Positions 44,618 through 53,590 of a stretch of DNA of 64,000 bases are shown one piece after another. The notes under the pieces were generated by a model. The model ran no database searches. It worked only from the letters and a program-made list of their open reading frames with translations, and was not told the DNA's origin. A program made the translations under genes and the position numbers. Within the stretch, counting starts at the first letter, position 1, and every line of letters starts with the position of its first letter. Where the stretch lies: positions 372,001-436,000 of the forward strand of contig CBDICN010000002.1 in NCBI GenBank assembly GCA_965277355.1, read 5' to 3'. The DNA is from RH-AL1 sp965277355 (lineage in GTDB: Bacteria; Pseudomonadota; Alphaproteobacteria; Rhizobiales; Beijerinckiaceae).

Positions 44618-44895
44618 TGTTCGCGGTCGCCTTCGATCTTACCGTGTCCGGGACGCGACGGTACCATCCGAAGGGAGTCAGCCAAGCCTACGCCGATATC
44701 GTGGCCGAGCTTACGTCTCACGGTTTCACAAGACGCCAAGGCAGCGTCTACACCAGCGACGGCGAGGATTTGGCGAAGCTCTTTTCGGCGATCCAGGCGC
44801 TGAAGGCGCTTCCCTGGTTCCCCGCCAGCGTGCGCGACATCCGCGCGTTCCGCGTCGAGCAATGGTCGGACTTCACGGACGTCATCAAGACCTGA
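44617..44895 (+). CDS. vapD: VapD-family endoribonuclease
   Basis: A 92-residue VapD protein, a ferredoxin-fold RNase related in structure to Cas2. FAVAFDLTVSGTRRYHPKGV with the catalytic Asp near residue 7, RRQGSVYTSDGEDL, and the terminal DIRAFRVEQWSDFTDVIK are diagnostic. It is coupled to the DUF5397 gene and runs convergent with trpA, overlapping its end by 11 bases. The tight fit shows insertion between trpA and accD. Confidence 0.92.
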   Translation: MFAVAFDLTVSGTRRYHPKGVSQAYADIVAELTSHGFTRRQGSVYTSDGEDLAKLFSAIQALKALPWFPASVRDIRAFRVEQWSDFTDVIKT

Positions 44896-45718
44896 CCGGC
44901 TGGCGAAGCCCCGCCGCCAACTCGCGCACCAGCGCGACCACCGCCTCGACACTGACGGAGGTCGCACCGCCGGCGCCGTCGAGAGAGGCGCGTAGCGTGT
45001 CGACGATCGCCGAGCCGACGACCACGGCATCCGCCCCGGCCTCGGCCATCGCCGCGGCGCTCGCCGCGGATTTGACCCCGAAGCCGACGGCCACCGGCAG
45101 GTCCGTCGCCGCCTTCAGTCTGGCGACGGCATCGGCGACGGCATCGGCGAGCGGCGCCGCCGTGCCGGTGATCCCGGCGATTGACACGTAGTAGAGAAAA
45201 CCGGAGGTGTTCGCGAGCACCGCCGGCAGACGGGCGGCATCGGTGGTCGGCGTGGCGAGGCGGATGAAGTCGAGCCCGGCGTCCCGCGCCGGCAGGCACA
45301 ATTCGGCGTCCTCCTCCGGCGGCAGGTCGACGACGATCAGCCCGTCGACGCCGGCCGCGCGCGCAGCCGCGAGGAAGCGCTCGACGCCGTGGACGTAGAT
45401 CGGGTTGTAATAGCCCATCAGGATGACCGGCGTGGCATCGTCCCCGCGTCGAAACTCCGCCACCAGCGCCAGCGTCCGGGTCAGCGTCATGCCCGCCTTG
45501 AGAGCCCGCAGGCCGGCGGCCTGAATCGCCGGGCCGTCGGCCATCGGATCGGTGAACGGCATGCCGAACTCGATGATGTCGGCGCCGGCTGCCGGCAGCG
45601 CCTTGAGCATCGCGAGCGAGGTGGCGCCATCCGGGTCGCCGGCCATCGTGAAGGTGACGAGACCAGCGCGGCCCTCGCCCTTCAGGGCGGCGAAACGACG
45701 GTTGATGCGGGTGTCCAT
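44885..45718 (-). CDS. trpA: Tryptophan synthase alpha chain
   Basis: A 277-residue TIM-barrel subunit that releases indole from indole-3-glycerol phosphate. LVTFTMAGDPD, IIEFGMPFTDPMADGPAIQ (catalytic Glu in the first Glu-Phe-Gly and Asp in TDPMADG) and VAVGFGVKSA are the standard blocks. GAGGA six bases upstream selects ATG 45718 over ATG 45733. trpB is not adjacent: an aldo/keto reductase lies upstream on the other strand, so the trpB-trpA pairing of related genomes is broken here. Confidence 0.95.
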   Translation of the reverse strand: MDTRINRRFAALKGEGRAGLVTFTMAGDPDGATSLAMLKALPAAGADIIEFGMPFTDPMADGPAIQAAGLRALKAGMTLTRTLALVAEFRRGDDATPVILMGYYNPIYVHGVERFLAAARAAGVDGLIVVDLPPEEDAELCLPARDAGLDFIRLATPTTDAARLPAVLANTSGFLYYVSIAGITGTAAPLADAVADAVARLKAATDLPVAVGFGVKSAASAAAMAEAGADAVVVGSAIVDTLRASLDGAGGATSVSVEAVVALVRELAAGLRQPVRS

Positions 45719-45938
45719 AAGGGTCCTCGACATAAGGCTAGGCCAAGCTCGCAAGCGATTCGCCATGTTGCGATCGGCAAGATCGTGCGTCAGAGTTGAT
45801 GCTCGCGACGGGCTCACCAAAGCAGGTTTCGGAACGGCAGCGCCACCGATCAATCGTCAATCCTGATCCCGTCAGGCTGGGATCGAACCTGCGGGTCGAT
45901 CATTATCCGGCCTTCGCATCGCACGCAGGAGATTCCTC

Positions 45939-46967
45939 ATGGACTATCGTCGTCTCGGCGCCTCCGGCTTCAGCGTGCCGGCGCTGAGCTTCGGCACAGG
46001 CACGTTCGGCGGCCGCGGCGAGTTCTTCGAGGCCTGGGGCTCGACCGACGTCGCCGAGGCTCGCCGCCTGATCGACATCTGCCTCGATGCCGGCCTCACC
46101 ATGTTCGACACCGCCGACATCTATTCGGGCGGCGCGGCCGAGGACATCCTCGGCGAGGCGGTCGCGGGCCGCCCCCGCGACTCGCTGATCATATCGACCA
46201 AGGCGACGTTTCGCGCCGGCAAAGGCCCGAACCAGGTCGGCTCCTCGCGTTCCCATCTCGTCGATACCGTGCACAGGCAGCTCAAACGTTTGCGGACCGA
46301 CTACATCGATCTCTTCCAGCTGCACGGGTTCGATGCCCTCACGCCCGTCGAGGAGGTGCTCTCGACCCTCGATCAGCTCGTCCGGGAAGGCAAGATCCGC
46401 TACGTCGGCGTCTCGAATTTTTCCGGCTGGCACATCATGAAGTCGCTCGCCGCCGCCGACCGCCACGGCTACCCGCGCTACATCGCCAACCAGACCTACT
46501 ACTCGCTTGTCGGGCGCGACTACGAGAGCGAGCTGATGCCGCTCGGCCTCGACCAGGGACTCGGCGCGGTGGTCTGGAGCCCGCTCGGCTGGGGCCGGCT
46601 CACCGGCAAGGTTCGGCGGGACCAGGCGTTGCCCGAGAGGAGCCGTTTGCACAAGACGGCGGACGCCGGGCCGCCGCTCGACGACGAGTACGTCTACAAG
46701 GTGGTGGATGCGCTCGATGCGGTCGCGCAGGAGACCGGCAGGAGCGTCCCGCAGGTGGCGCTGAACTGGGTGCTGCGGCGCCCGACGGTTGCGAGCGTCA
46801 TCGTCGGCGCCCGCAACGAGGAGCAGCTGCGCCAGAACCTCGGCGCTGTGGAGTGGCAGCTGACGCCCGAGCAGATGCGCAAGCTCGACGAGGCGAGCGC
46901 CCGGCCGCTGGCCTACCCCTACTGGCACCAGGTGCAGTTCGCCGAGCGCAACCCGCCCCCGGTTTGA
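45939..46967 (+). CDS. Aldo/keto reductase
   Basis: A 342-residue NADPH-dependent TIM-barrel oxidoreductase. FDTADIYSGGAAEDILGEAV carries the catalytic Asp and Tyr, Lys in ISTKATF, and His in LFQLHGFDALTP. The C-terminal SVIVGARNEEQLRQNL binds the cofactor. It most resembles the broad YajO/Tas-like group; the substrate is unknown. It has no operon partners. The 220 bases before it contain no gene. Confidence 0.92.
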   Translation: MDYRRLGASGFSVPALSFGTGTFGGRGEFFEAWGSTDVAEARRLIDICLDAGLTMFDTADIYSGGAAEDILGEAVAGRPRDSLIISTKATFRAGKGPNQVGSSRSHLVDTVHRQLKRLRTDYIDLFQLHGFDALTPVEEVLSTLDQLVREGKIRYVGVSNFSGWHIMKSLAAADRHGYPRYIANQTYYSLVGRDYESELMPLGLDQGLGAVVWSPLGWGRLTGKVRRDQALPERSRLHKTADAGPPLDDEYVYKVVDALDAVAQETGRSVPQVALNWVLRRPTVASVIVGARNEEQLRQNLGAVEWQLTPEQMRKLDEASARPLAYPYWHQVQFAERNPPPV

Positions 46968-47011
46968 AGCAACGATAGGTGACGCCGCGAACCGAGCCGG
47001 ACCCGGGAGCT

Positions 47012-47170
47012 TCAGCCCTCCCGCTTCTTCAACTCCGCCTTGCAGGTTTCGTCGACGTTGTCCGCGGCGCTCAACTGCCGGAGCGAGCGGTCGTCGAGCA
47101 TCGAGCAGGGCTTCGTTCCCGGCTGCCATTGCCGACCGCACCACTCGCAGGGGGCATGTTGCTCTTTCAT
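47012..47170 (-). CDS. Small cysteine-rich protein (CxxC)
   Basis: A 52-residue protein starting MKEQHAPCEWCGRQWQPG, with further Cys at residues 22 and 43. Two CxxC-like pairs could hold zinc. AAGGAG nine bases upstream supports the ATG at 47170. Convergent with the aldo/keto reductase gene and divergent from pepF. No named family was recognised. Confidence 0.55.
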   Translation of the reverse strand: MKEQHAPCEWCGRQWQPGTKPCSMLDDRSLRQLSAADNVDETCKAELKKREG

Positions 47171-47306
47171 CGCACGAACTCCTTGGCCGCCCGCGAAGCG
47201 AATAATGGGCCGACGAGCTGCCCTTGACCGTCCGCGACAGGGCCGCGCCTTGCCTGCCACCCCTGGCGGCCTTACCAACGCTCCACAGGCCGCGGAAGGA
47301 CATCGG

Positions 47307-49121
47307 ATGATCTCTCTCTCAATGCTCGCCGATGCGCTCGCTCGCCGCGACAACGGCGACCTCGGCACCCTTCCCGAATGGAACCTCGCCGACCTCTATC
47401 CTTCAATGAGTTCGGAGGCGTTCTCGCGCGACTTCGCGGAGGTGACGGCCGCCTGCAGGACGTTCTCGGCGGATTACAAAGGCCGGCTCGACCGGCTCGC
47501 GCGCGACGGCGGCCTTCTCGAGGCGGTGCGCCGCTACGAGGCGATCGACGACGCACTCGGCCGGCTGATGAGCTTCGCCGACCTGCTCTACGCCGGTGAC
47601 ACCACCGATGCGAGGCGGGCCAAATTCTACGGCGACACGCGGGACATGATCACCGCCGCCTCGACCGACCTGTTGTTCTTCCAGCTCGAGCTGAACCGGC
47701 TGGACGATGCGGTGCTCGACGCCGTCGCTCTGGGCGAGCTCGCGCACTACAAGCCCTGGCTGGAAGACATCCGCAAGGAGAAGCCTTACCAGCTCGACGA
47801 CCAGCTGGAGCAGGTGTTCCTCGAGAAAGCCGCGACCGGCGCCTCGGCCTGGAACCGGCTGTTCGACGAGACGATGGCGGCGATCCGCTTCGACGTCGAC
47901 GGCGAAGCCCTGTCGCTCGAGCCGACACTCTCGCTGCTGCAGGATCCCGATCCGAAGACGAGGCAGACCGCGGCCGACGCGTTGGCCGCCGGCCTCAAGG
48001 CGAACCTGAGCACGTTCTCTCTCATCACCAATGTGCTGGCGAAGGACAAGGAGATCGCCGACCGGTGGCGCGGCTTCACCGACGTGGCCGACGCGCGCCA
48101 TCTCTCGAACCGGGTGGAGCGCCCGGTGGTCGACGCGCTGGTCACGGCCGTGCAAGAAGCCTACCCAAGGCTGTCCCACCGCTACTACAAGCTGAAGGCG
48201 AGATGGTTCGGCGTCGCGGCGATGCCGCATTGGGACCGCAACGCGCCGTTGCCCGAGGCGCCGGCCCGCACCGTCACCTGGAATGAGGCCCGCAGGACGG
48301 TGCTCGACGCCTATGCCGGCTTCTCCCCGCGCATGGCTGGGATTGCACAGCGTTTCTTCGACGATCGCTGGATCGACGCGCCGACCCGCCCCGGCAAGGC
48401 GCCGGGCGCCTTCGCGCATCCGACCGTGCCCTCCGCCCACCCCTACGTGCTGCTGAACTACCAGGGCAAGCCGCGCGACGTGATGACCCTTGCCCACGAG
48501 CTCGGCCACGGCGTGCACCAGGTGCTGGCCGGACCGCAGGGCGCGCTGATGGCGCCGACGCCGCTCACGCTCGCCGAGACCGCCAGCGTGTTCGGCGAGA
48601 TGCTGACCTTCCGCGCCCTGCTCGGCAAGACCGGCTCGGTGGCGGAGCGCCGCGCGATGCTCTCGGCCAAGGTCGAGGACATGATCAACACGGTGGTGCG
48701 CCAGATCGCGTTCTACAGCTTCGAGCGCAAGCTTCACGTCGCGCGCCGCGAGGGGGAGCTGACGGCCGACGCGATCTCGGACATCTGGATGAGCGTGCAG
48801 GCCGAGAGCCTCGGGCCGGCGATCCGGCTGATGCCCGGCTACGAGACCTACTGGGCCTACATTCCCCACTTCATCCACTCGCCGTTCTACGTCTACGCCT
48901 ATGCCTTCGGCGACTGCCTGGTGAACTCGCTCTACGGCGTCTTCGAGCGCGCGCAGGACGGCTTCGCCGAGCGCTATCTCGCGATGCTGTCGGCCGGCGG
49001 CACCAAGCACCATTCCGAATTGCTGGCGCCGTTCGGCCTCGATGCCACCGACCCGGCGTTCTGGCAGATCGGGCTCGGCATGATCGAGGGGATGATCGCC
49101 GAGCTCGAGGCGATGGAATAG
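47307..49121 (+). CDS. pepF: Oligoendopeptidase F (M3 family)
   Basis: A 604-residue cytoplasmic zinc peptidase that degrades short peptides. The HExxH motif is in MTLAHELGHGVHQVL (about residue 395) with the third ligand Glu in LAETASVFGEM. PSAHPYVLLNYQGKPRDV precedes it as usual. ATG 47307 has GGAAGGA upstream and fits family length; the open frame extends further upstream without homology. Confidence 0.93.
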   Translation: MISLSMLADALARRDNGDLGTLPEWNLADLYPSMSSEAFSRDFAEVTAACRTFSADYKGRLDRLARDGGLLEAVRRYEAIDDALGRLMSFADLLYAGDTTDARRAKFYGDTRDMITAASTDLLFFQLELNRLDDAVLDAVALGELAHYKPWLEDIRKEKPYQLDDQLEQVFLEKAATGASAWNRLFDETMAAIRFDVDGEALSLEPTLSLLQDPDPKTRQTAADALAAGLKANLSTFSLITNVLAKDKEIADRWRGFTDVADARHLSNRVERPVVDALVTAVQEAYPRLSHRYYKLKARWFGVAAMPHWDRNAPLPEAPARTVTWNEARRTVLDAYAGFSPRMAGIAQRFFDDRWIDAPTRPGKAPGAFAHPTVPSAHPYVLLNYQGKPRDVMTLAHELGHGVHQVLAGPQGALMAPTPLTLAETASVFGEMLTFRALLGKTGSVAERRAMLSAKVEDMINTVVRQIAFYSFERKLHVARREGELTADAISDIWMSVQAESLGPAIRLMPGYETYWAYIPHFIHSPFYVYAYAFGDCLVNSLYGVFERAQDGFAERYLAMLSAGGTKHHSELLAPFGLDATDPAFWQIGLGMIEGMIAELEAME

Positions 49122-49511
49122 GCGGCCTCGACGCGGGAGGACATCGGCGTGCTCCATGCGCTGCGGTCTCCGGGGACGACAACTCCGAGCCGTTGAAGCG
49201 CATCGATCACACACCCCCCGTTTTGCGTCACGATGCGTCACGCCTGACGCCTGCTCCCTTTGGGAACGCCATGGCCGCACGCCGCGAGACCTCCGCGCGT
49301 GACGCGTCCGATCGCGCATCATGCCGCTTGCTGGCGCTCAAGCGGCGCCCATGCGACGCTCCTGGCGGACCAATCGGTAATAATACCTAGGCGCGCCTAG
49401 GTCAACGAGATATCGGGATTCACCGATTGCGCCGGATCCGCGAAAGGGGGCTTGCGGGCCGGTGTCGCTGTGTCACACTGGCGTCGTCCCAACGAAGGAA
49501 AGGACGTTCGC
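49122..49511. other. Intergenic region with palindromes before the YdcH gene
   Basis: No gene in about 390 bases. Three repeats are visible: tandem GCGTCACG at 49225-49232 and 49235-49242 followed by TGACGC; an eight-base hairpin GCCGCTTG/CAAGCGGC at 49323-49346; and an 18-base CTAG-containing palindrome at 49385-49402 (separate entry). Confidence 0.55.
49385..49402. repeat. 18-base perfect palindrome with two CTAG cores
   Basis: ACCTAGGCGCGCCTAGGT is fully self-complementary and lies 110 bases upstream of the YdcH gene. CTAG is rare in proteobacterial genomes, so two copies in one palindrome are notable. It may be an operator; nothing links it to a known regulator. Confidence 0.6.
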
Positions 49512-49691
49512 ATGTCACTGCAGAACCATCTCAGCGAGCTCGAGCGGCGCCACGACGCCCTCGACCGCGAGATCGCGAAGGAGTTGATCCACCCCGCCTC
49601 CGACGAGGCCAAGGTGGCCGAGATGAAGCGCCGCAAGCTTCACCTCAAGGACGAGATCGTCAAGCTCCGAGACGGCAAGACCCTGCATTGA
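49512..49691 (+). CDS. YdcH-family DUF465 protein
   Basis: A 59-residue, fully helical, charged protein: LQNHLSELERRHDALDREI and then EMKRRKLHLKDEIVKLRDGK, the DUF465 signature of two antiparallel helices. Family members are small soluble proteins of unknown function. GAAGGAAAGGACG provides the ribosome site. It converges on the dehydrogenase gene across a shared terminator. Confidence 0.88.
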   Translation: MSLQNHLSELERRHDALDREIAKELIHPASDEAKVAEMKRRKLHLKDEIVKLRDGKTLH

Positions 49692-49718
49692 GCGTACCCG
49701 CGTCTGAGGAAACGAAAA

Positions 49719-49743
49719 GCCGCTGCCGAACCCCGACAGCGGC
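49719..49743. terminator. Bidirectional terminator between the YdcH and dehydrogenase genes
   Basis: GCCGCTG (49719-49725) pairs with CAGCGGC (49737-49743). On the minus strand the stem is followed by TTTTCGTTT and on the plus strand by ATCTTTG, so it can serve both convergent genes, mainly the minus-strand dehydrogenase. Confidence 0.7.
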
Positions 49744-49794
49744 ATCTTTGTGCGGACGCCGGCCATCGCGGGGCCCCGCGATGACGGCGCCGCG

Positions 49795-51150
49795 CTACTT
49801 CTTGCCGTCGTAGGTGATGCGGTAGAGCGCGCCGGCGAAATCGTCCGACACCAAAAGCGATCCGTCGTGCATCTGCTGCACGTCGACCGGCCGCCCGCTG
49901 TAGGTGCCGTCGCTCTGCAGCCAGCCTTCCGCGAAGGGCTCGCTCTTCGCCGCGCCGTCCTGGCCGATCGTGGTCACCATCACCCGGGCGCCGACCGGGT
50001 CGGTGCGGTTCCACGAGCCGTGCTGCGCCGAGAACATCGCGCCCTTGTACCGGGCCGGGAACATCTTGCCGGAATAGAAGCTCATGCCGAGGTCGGCGGC
50101 GTGGGCCACCTCTTCGACGACCGGAAACACCACGTCGGCCGGCGGCGTCTGGTCCTTGTACTCCGCCGTGCGGGTGTGACCGCCGCCATACCACGGGAAG
50201 CCGAAGTTCTGGCCGGCCTTGGTGGCGTGGTTGATCTCGCCGGGCGGAATGTCGTCGCCCATGCCGTCGACCTGGTTGTCGGTGAACCAAAGCGACTTGT
50301 CGCCGGGCGCGAAGTCGAACCCGACGGAGTTGCGGATGCCGTTGGCGTAGATCTCGCGGTTCTTGCCATCGTGGTCGAAGCGGGTGATCGAGCCGACGCC
50401 ATACTTGGTGAACTCGGCCAGCCGGTCCGGCGGCGGCACGTTGTAGGGCTCGCCGATCGCCACGTAGAGCTTCTTGTCGGGTCCGATCCGGCAGTAGCGC
50501 GCGGTGTGGTTGTAGCTCACCGCGTCCTTGGGGACGAGGTCGCCGTCCTTGACGACGATGCCGACCGGCACGTCGGGACCCTCGTAGAAGAACTCCGCCG
50601 CGGCGTAGCTGAGGATGCGGTTCTGCTCGACGCTGTAGAGGAACCCGTCCTTGGAGAAGCAGAGGCCGTTCGGCACGGTCTTGGTGACGGTGGGCGCGAA
50701 CTCCTTCACCTCGTCGGCCGTGCCGGAATGGGAGCGGTCGGTCACCGAGTAGATCTGCGCCTTGCGGGTGCCCACGAAGGTGGCGACGCCCTGCGGACCG
50801 ACGGCGATCGAGCGCGCGTCCGGCACCATCGCGTAGAGCGCGATGTGGAAGCCCGGCGGCAGCTTGATGGACTTGAGATTCTCCCTGATCGAATCGGCTT
50901 CGGGGCCTTTCTGCGCGATCAGCGGAATGGTCGGCGCCGCGCCGGTCGTCTTCATGTCGCCGAGCTTTTCGATGTTGGACGATCCCGGCGCAGGCGCCCC
51001 CGAGGGCGCCGCCGGTGGCACGGCGGCGGACGAAGCGGCTGCCGGCGATGTCGCGCCCGAAGGAGCCTGGGCCAGCGCGGCGGTGGAAAGCATGGTCGTG
51101 GTGGCGAGCATGGCACCGACGAGGGCAGAGCCCGAAAGAGACCGCGTCAT
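49795..51150 (-). CDS. Sorbosone/PQQ-type sugar dehydrogenase
   Basis: A 451-residue exported six-bladed beta-propeller of the glucose/sorbosone dehydrogenase family. A signal peptide is followed by an Ala/Pro/Ser-rich linker to about residue 60. Family blocks: DARSIAVGPQGVATF, IRNSVGFDFAPGDKSLWFTD and the terminal DDFAGALYRITYDG. It would oxidise a sugar or aldehyde in the periplasm using PQQ, but cofactor and substrate are inferred. GGGAGG before ATG 51150 decides the start. No pqq genes are in the window. Confidence 0.85.
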   Translation of the reverse strand: MTRSLSGSALVGAMLATTTMLSTAALAQAPSGATSPAAASSAAVPPAAPSGAPAPGSSNIEKLGDMKTTGAAPTIPLIAQKGPEADSIRENLKSIKLPPGFHIALYAMVPDARSIAVGPQGVATFVGTRKAQIYSVTDRSHSGTADEVKEFAPTVTKTVPNGLCFSKDGFLYSVEQNRILSYAAAEFFYEGPDVPVGIVVKDGDLVPKDAVSYNHTARYCRIGPDKKLYVAIGEPYNVPPPDRLAEFTKYGVGSITRFDHDGKNREIYANGIRNSVGFDFAPGDKSLWFTDNQVDGMGDDIPPGEINHATKAGQNFGFPWYGGGHTRTAEYKDQTPPADVVFPVVEEVAHAADLGMSFYSGKMFPARYKGAMFSAQHGSWNRTDPVGARVMVTTIGQDGAAKSEPFAEGWLQSDGTYSGRPVDVQQMHDGSLLVSDDFAGALYRITYDGKK

Positions 51151-51682
51151 GAGTTCCCTCCCTATCGTGATGGCAGGCACGGCCTTCGCCGCAGCTGTTG
51201 CGCGCGCACACTACGGCCAAAACGGCCGCGCGCAAGACCATCGAAAGGGTACGGTGCAGGGCGATCGGGCGAAGATCGGGCCGCGCGCATCCTCCTCAGC
51301 AAAGCGGCTAAGGAATACACACGTGTCCATGCGGCGGCGTTCCGCTGTTTCGATCATGCTGAGCGCGTCCCCTCCCCTTTGCGGGGAGGAATTGGGGGTG
51401 GGGGTCAGGACGTACTTCAGCGGTGCAGGAAGCGCTCGAGAGATCCCGCCGTCTTCGTTCGTGCCCCGTCATCAATGAAGCACAGCCTGACCCCCACCCC
51501 TTCCCCTCGCCGCATCGCGCTGTGTGACCGTCGTACCGCGAGGCGGAGGAGGATCATTCACCCGATTGCCCCGGGTTCGGTGCCCTCCGGCCGGCGTCGT
51601 TCCGGGCGAGCCGCCGGAGGCGAGACCCGGAACCGGTGCCCTTCACGCCCGGGAGAGGGGTGAGAGAATGCGGCGATGCGCC
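51151..51682. other. Intergenic region with palindromic repeat
   Basis: About 530 bases between the dehydrogenase start and the pntB end. It contains an inverted repeat (51394-51500, separate entry) and, at about 51570-51650, a GC-rich stretch with CCCGGGTTCGG and CCGGAACCGG elements. No gene is seen. Confidence 0.5.
51394..51500. repeat. Inverted repeat GGGGTGGGGGTCAGG/CCTGACCCCCACCCC
   Basis: The 15-base arms at 51395-51409 and 51486-51500 are exactly complementary, with about 75 bases between. A CCTCCCC...GGGGAGG hairpin at 51370-51390 flanks it. It is a second family of palindromic intergenic elements, distinct from those at 43264 and 60616. Confidence 0.65.
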
Positions 51683-53083
51683 CTATTCGAGGTTCTTCAG
51701 GATGCTCTCGACGGTCTTCTTGGCGTCGCCGAACAGCATCATCGTGTTGTCGCGGAAGAACAGCTCGTTCTCGACGCCGGCGTAGCCGGAGCCCATCCCG
51801 CGCTTGAGGAACAGCACGGTCTTCGCCTTCTCGACGTCGAGGATCGGCATGCCGTAGATCGCCGACGACTTGTCGGTCTTGGCGGCCGGGTTCGTCACGT
51901 CGTTGGCGCCGATCACGAACGCCACGTCGGTCTGGGAGAACGCGTTGTTGATGTCGTCGAGCTCGAACACCTCGTCGTAGGGCACGTTGGCCTCGGCGAG
52001 CAGCACGTTCATGTGGCCGGGCATGCGGCCGGCGACGGGATGGATCGCGTATTTCACGTCGACGCCTTCGTGGACCAGCTTGTCGGCCATCTCGCGCAAC
52101 GCGTGCTGGGCCTGCGCCACCGCCATCCCGTAGCCCGGCACGATGATGACGGACGAGGCGTTCTGCATGAGGTAGGCGGCATCCTCCGCGGAGCCCTGCT
52201 TGACCGGCCGCGTCTCCTTCTCGCCGCTGCCGCCGCCGGCCGTCTCGCCGCCGAAGCCGCCGAGGATGACCGAGATGAAGGAGCGGTTCATGCCCTTGCA
52301 CATGATGTAGGACAGGATCGCGCCCGACGAGCCGACCAGCGCGCCGGTGATGATCAGCGCGAGGTTGCCGAGCGTGAAGCCGATGCCGGCCGCCGCCCAG
52401 CCCGAGTAGGAGTTCAGCATCGAGACCACCACCGGCATGTCGGCGCCGCCGATCGGGACGATGATGAGGAAGCCCAGCGCGAACGACGCCAGCGCGATGA
52501 GCCAGAACACCAGCAGGCTCTGGGTGAAGATGAAGAAAACCACCATCACCACGATCGAGATCGCCAGGGTGATATTGATGAAGTGGCGCTGCGGCAGGAT
52601 GATCGGCTTGCCCGACATCCGTCCGTCGAGCTTCAGGAAGGCGATGACCGAACCGGAAAAGGTGATCGCGCCGATGGCAAGGCCGATCGACATCTCGACG
52701 GTCGAGGCGCCGTGGATATTGCCGGGCTCGCCGATACCGAAGGCCTGCGGGGCGTAGGCGGCGCCGGCCGCGACGAACACCGCGGCCATGCCGACCAGGG
52801 CATGGAACAGCGCGACGAGCTGCGGCATGTCCGTCATCCTGACGGTGCGCGCCCGCCAGGCGCCGATCGAGCCGCCGATGGCGAAGCCGAGGATCACCAG
52901 GACCCAGGAAAGGACGCCGACCGGCGGCCGGTAGGCGAGCGTGGTCAGCACGGCCAGCGCCATGCCCGCCACGCCGAAACGGTTGCCCTGGCGCGACGTC
53001 GCCGGCGAGGAGAGCCCGCGCAGCGACAGGATGAACAGGATGCCGGAGACCAGATAGAAGAAGGCGGCGATGTTGACGTTCAT
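51683..53083 (-). CDS. pntB: NAD(P) transhydrogenase subunit beta
   Basis: A 466-residue inner-membrane subunit: about nine transmembrane helices (1-260), then the NADP(H)-binding domain III with IVPGYGMAVAQAQHALREM, HPVAGRMPGHMNVLLAEA and FVIGANDVTNPAA. It couples proton entry to hydride transfer from NADH to NADP. It follows the pntAB gene by six bases. Complete. Confidence 0.96.
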   Translation of the reverse strand: MNVNIAAFFYLVSGILFILSLRGLSSPATSRQGNRFGVAGMALAVLTTLAYRPPVGVLSWVLVILGFAIGGSIGAWRARTVRMTDMPQLVALFHALVGMAAVFVAAGAAYAPQAFGIGEPGNIHGASTVEMSIGLAIGAITFSGSVIAFLKLDGRMSGKPIILPQRHFINITLAISIVVMVVFFIFTQSLLVFWLIALASFALGFLIIVPIGGADMPVVVSMLNSYSGWAAAGIGFTLGNLALIITGALVGSSGAILSYIMCKGMNRSFISVILGGFGGETAGGGSGEKETRPVKQGSAEDAAYLMQNASSVIIVPGYGMAVAQAQHALREMADKLVHEGVDVKYAIHPVAGRMPGHMNVLLAEANVPYDEVFELDDINNAFSQTDVAFVIGANDVTNPAAKTDKSSAIYGMPILDVEKAKTVLFLKRGMGSGYAGVENELFFRDNTMMLFGDAKKTVESILKNLE

Positions 53084-53089
53084 CGCGGC

Positions 53090-53560
53090 TCAGCCCTTCT
53101 TCTTGTACATGCCGAGCATGCGTTCGGTGACGAGGAAGCCGCCGAAGATGTTCACGGAGGCCAGCGTCAGCGCGATGAAGCCGAACACCTTGGCCCATCC
53201 GGCTCCGGCGGTGCCGGCCGAGTCGACGCCGACGGAAAGGAGAGCGCCGACGACGATGACCGACGAGATCGCGTTGGTCACCGACATCAGCGGCGTGTGC
53301 AGCGCCGGGGTCACCGACCAAACGACGTAGTAGCCGACGAAGCAGCCGAGCGCGAGGATCGCCAGGCGGAAGATGAAGGGGTCGATCGCGCCGCCCGTCG
53401 CGGCATGGGCGACCGCGCCGCCGCCATGGGCGATCTGGTCGGCGTAGAGCTGCGCGGCGGCGGCGGCCTGGCGCGCGACCGCGGCGGCGGCCTGCGCGTG
53501 TTCGTAAAGCTGCTGGTTCGTTGCGGCGACGGCGTCTTGAGCGACGATGATTTGCGCCAT
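53090..53560 (-). CDS. pntAB: NAD(P) transhydrogenase subunit alpha, membrane part
   Basis: A 156-residue subunit supplying the domain II helices that are fused to the alpha subunit in E. coli. The N-terminal 50 residues are Ala/Gln-rich and helical; three to four membrane helices follow, including LAILALGCFVGYYVVWSVTP and IALTLASVNIFGGFLVTERM. Lies between pntAA and pntB, the split arrangement of Rhodospirillum and many alphaproteobacteria. Confidence 0.94.
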   Translation of the reverse strand: MAQIIVAQDAVAATNQQLYEHAQAAAAVARQAAAAAQLYADQIAHGGGAVAHAATGGAIDPFIFRLAILALGCFVGYYVVWSVTPALHTPLMSVTNAISSVIVVGALLSVGVDSAGTAGAGWAKVFGFIALTLASVNIFGGFLVTERMLGMYKKKG

Positions 53561-53590
53561 GAGGCTCGATCTCTCAAATTGGGGGTGGGA

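Noticed and set aside
45876..45910. tRNA-like 3' half (GGATCGAACC with a possible anticodon arm)
   Set aside because: The T-stem has a mismatch and no acceptor or D-arm can be built; at most it is a tRNA fragment.
51558..53321. 587-residue minus-strand open frame overlapping pntB and pntAB
   Set aside because: It is in a different phase from both pnt genes, whose motifs and start sites are unambiguous.
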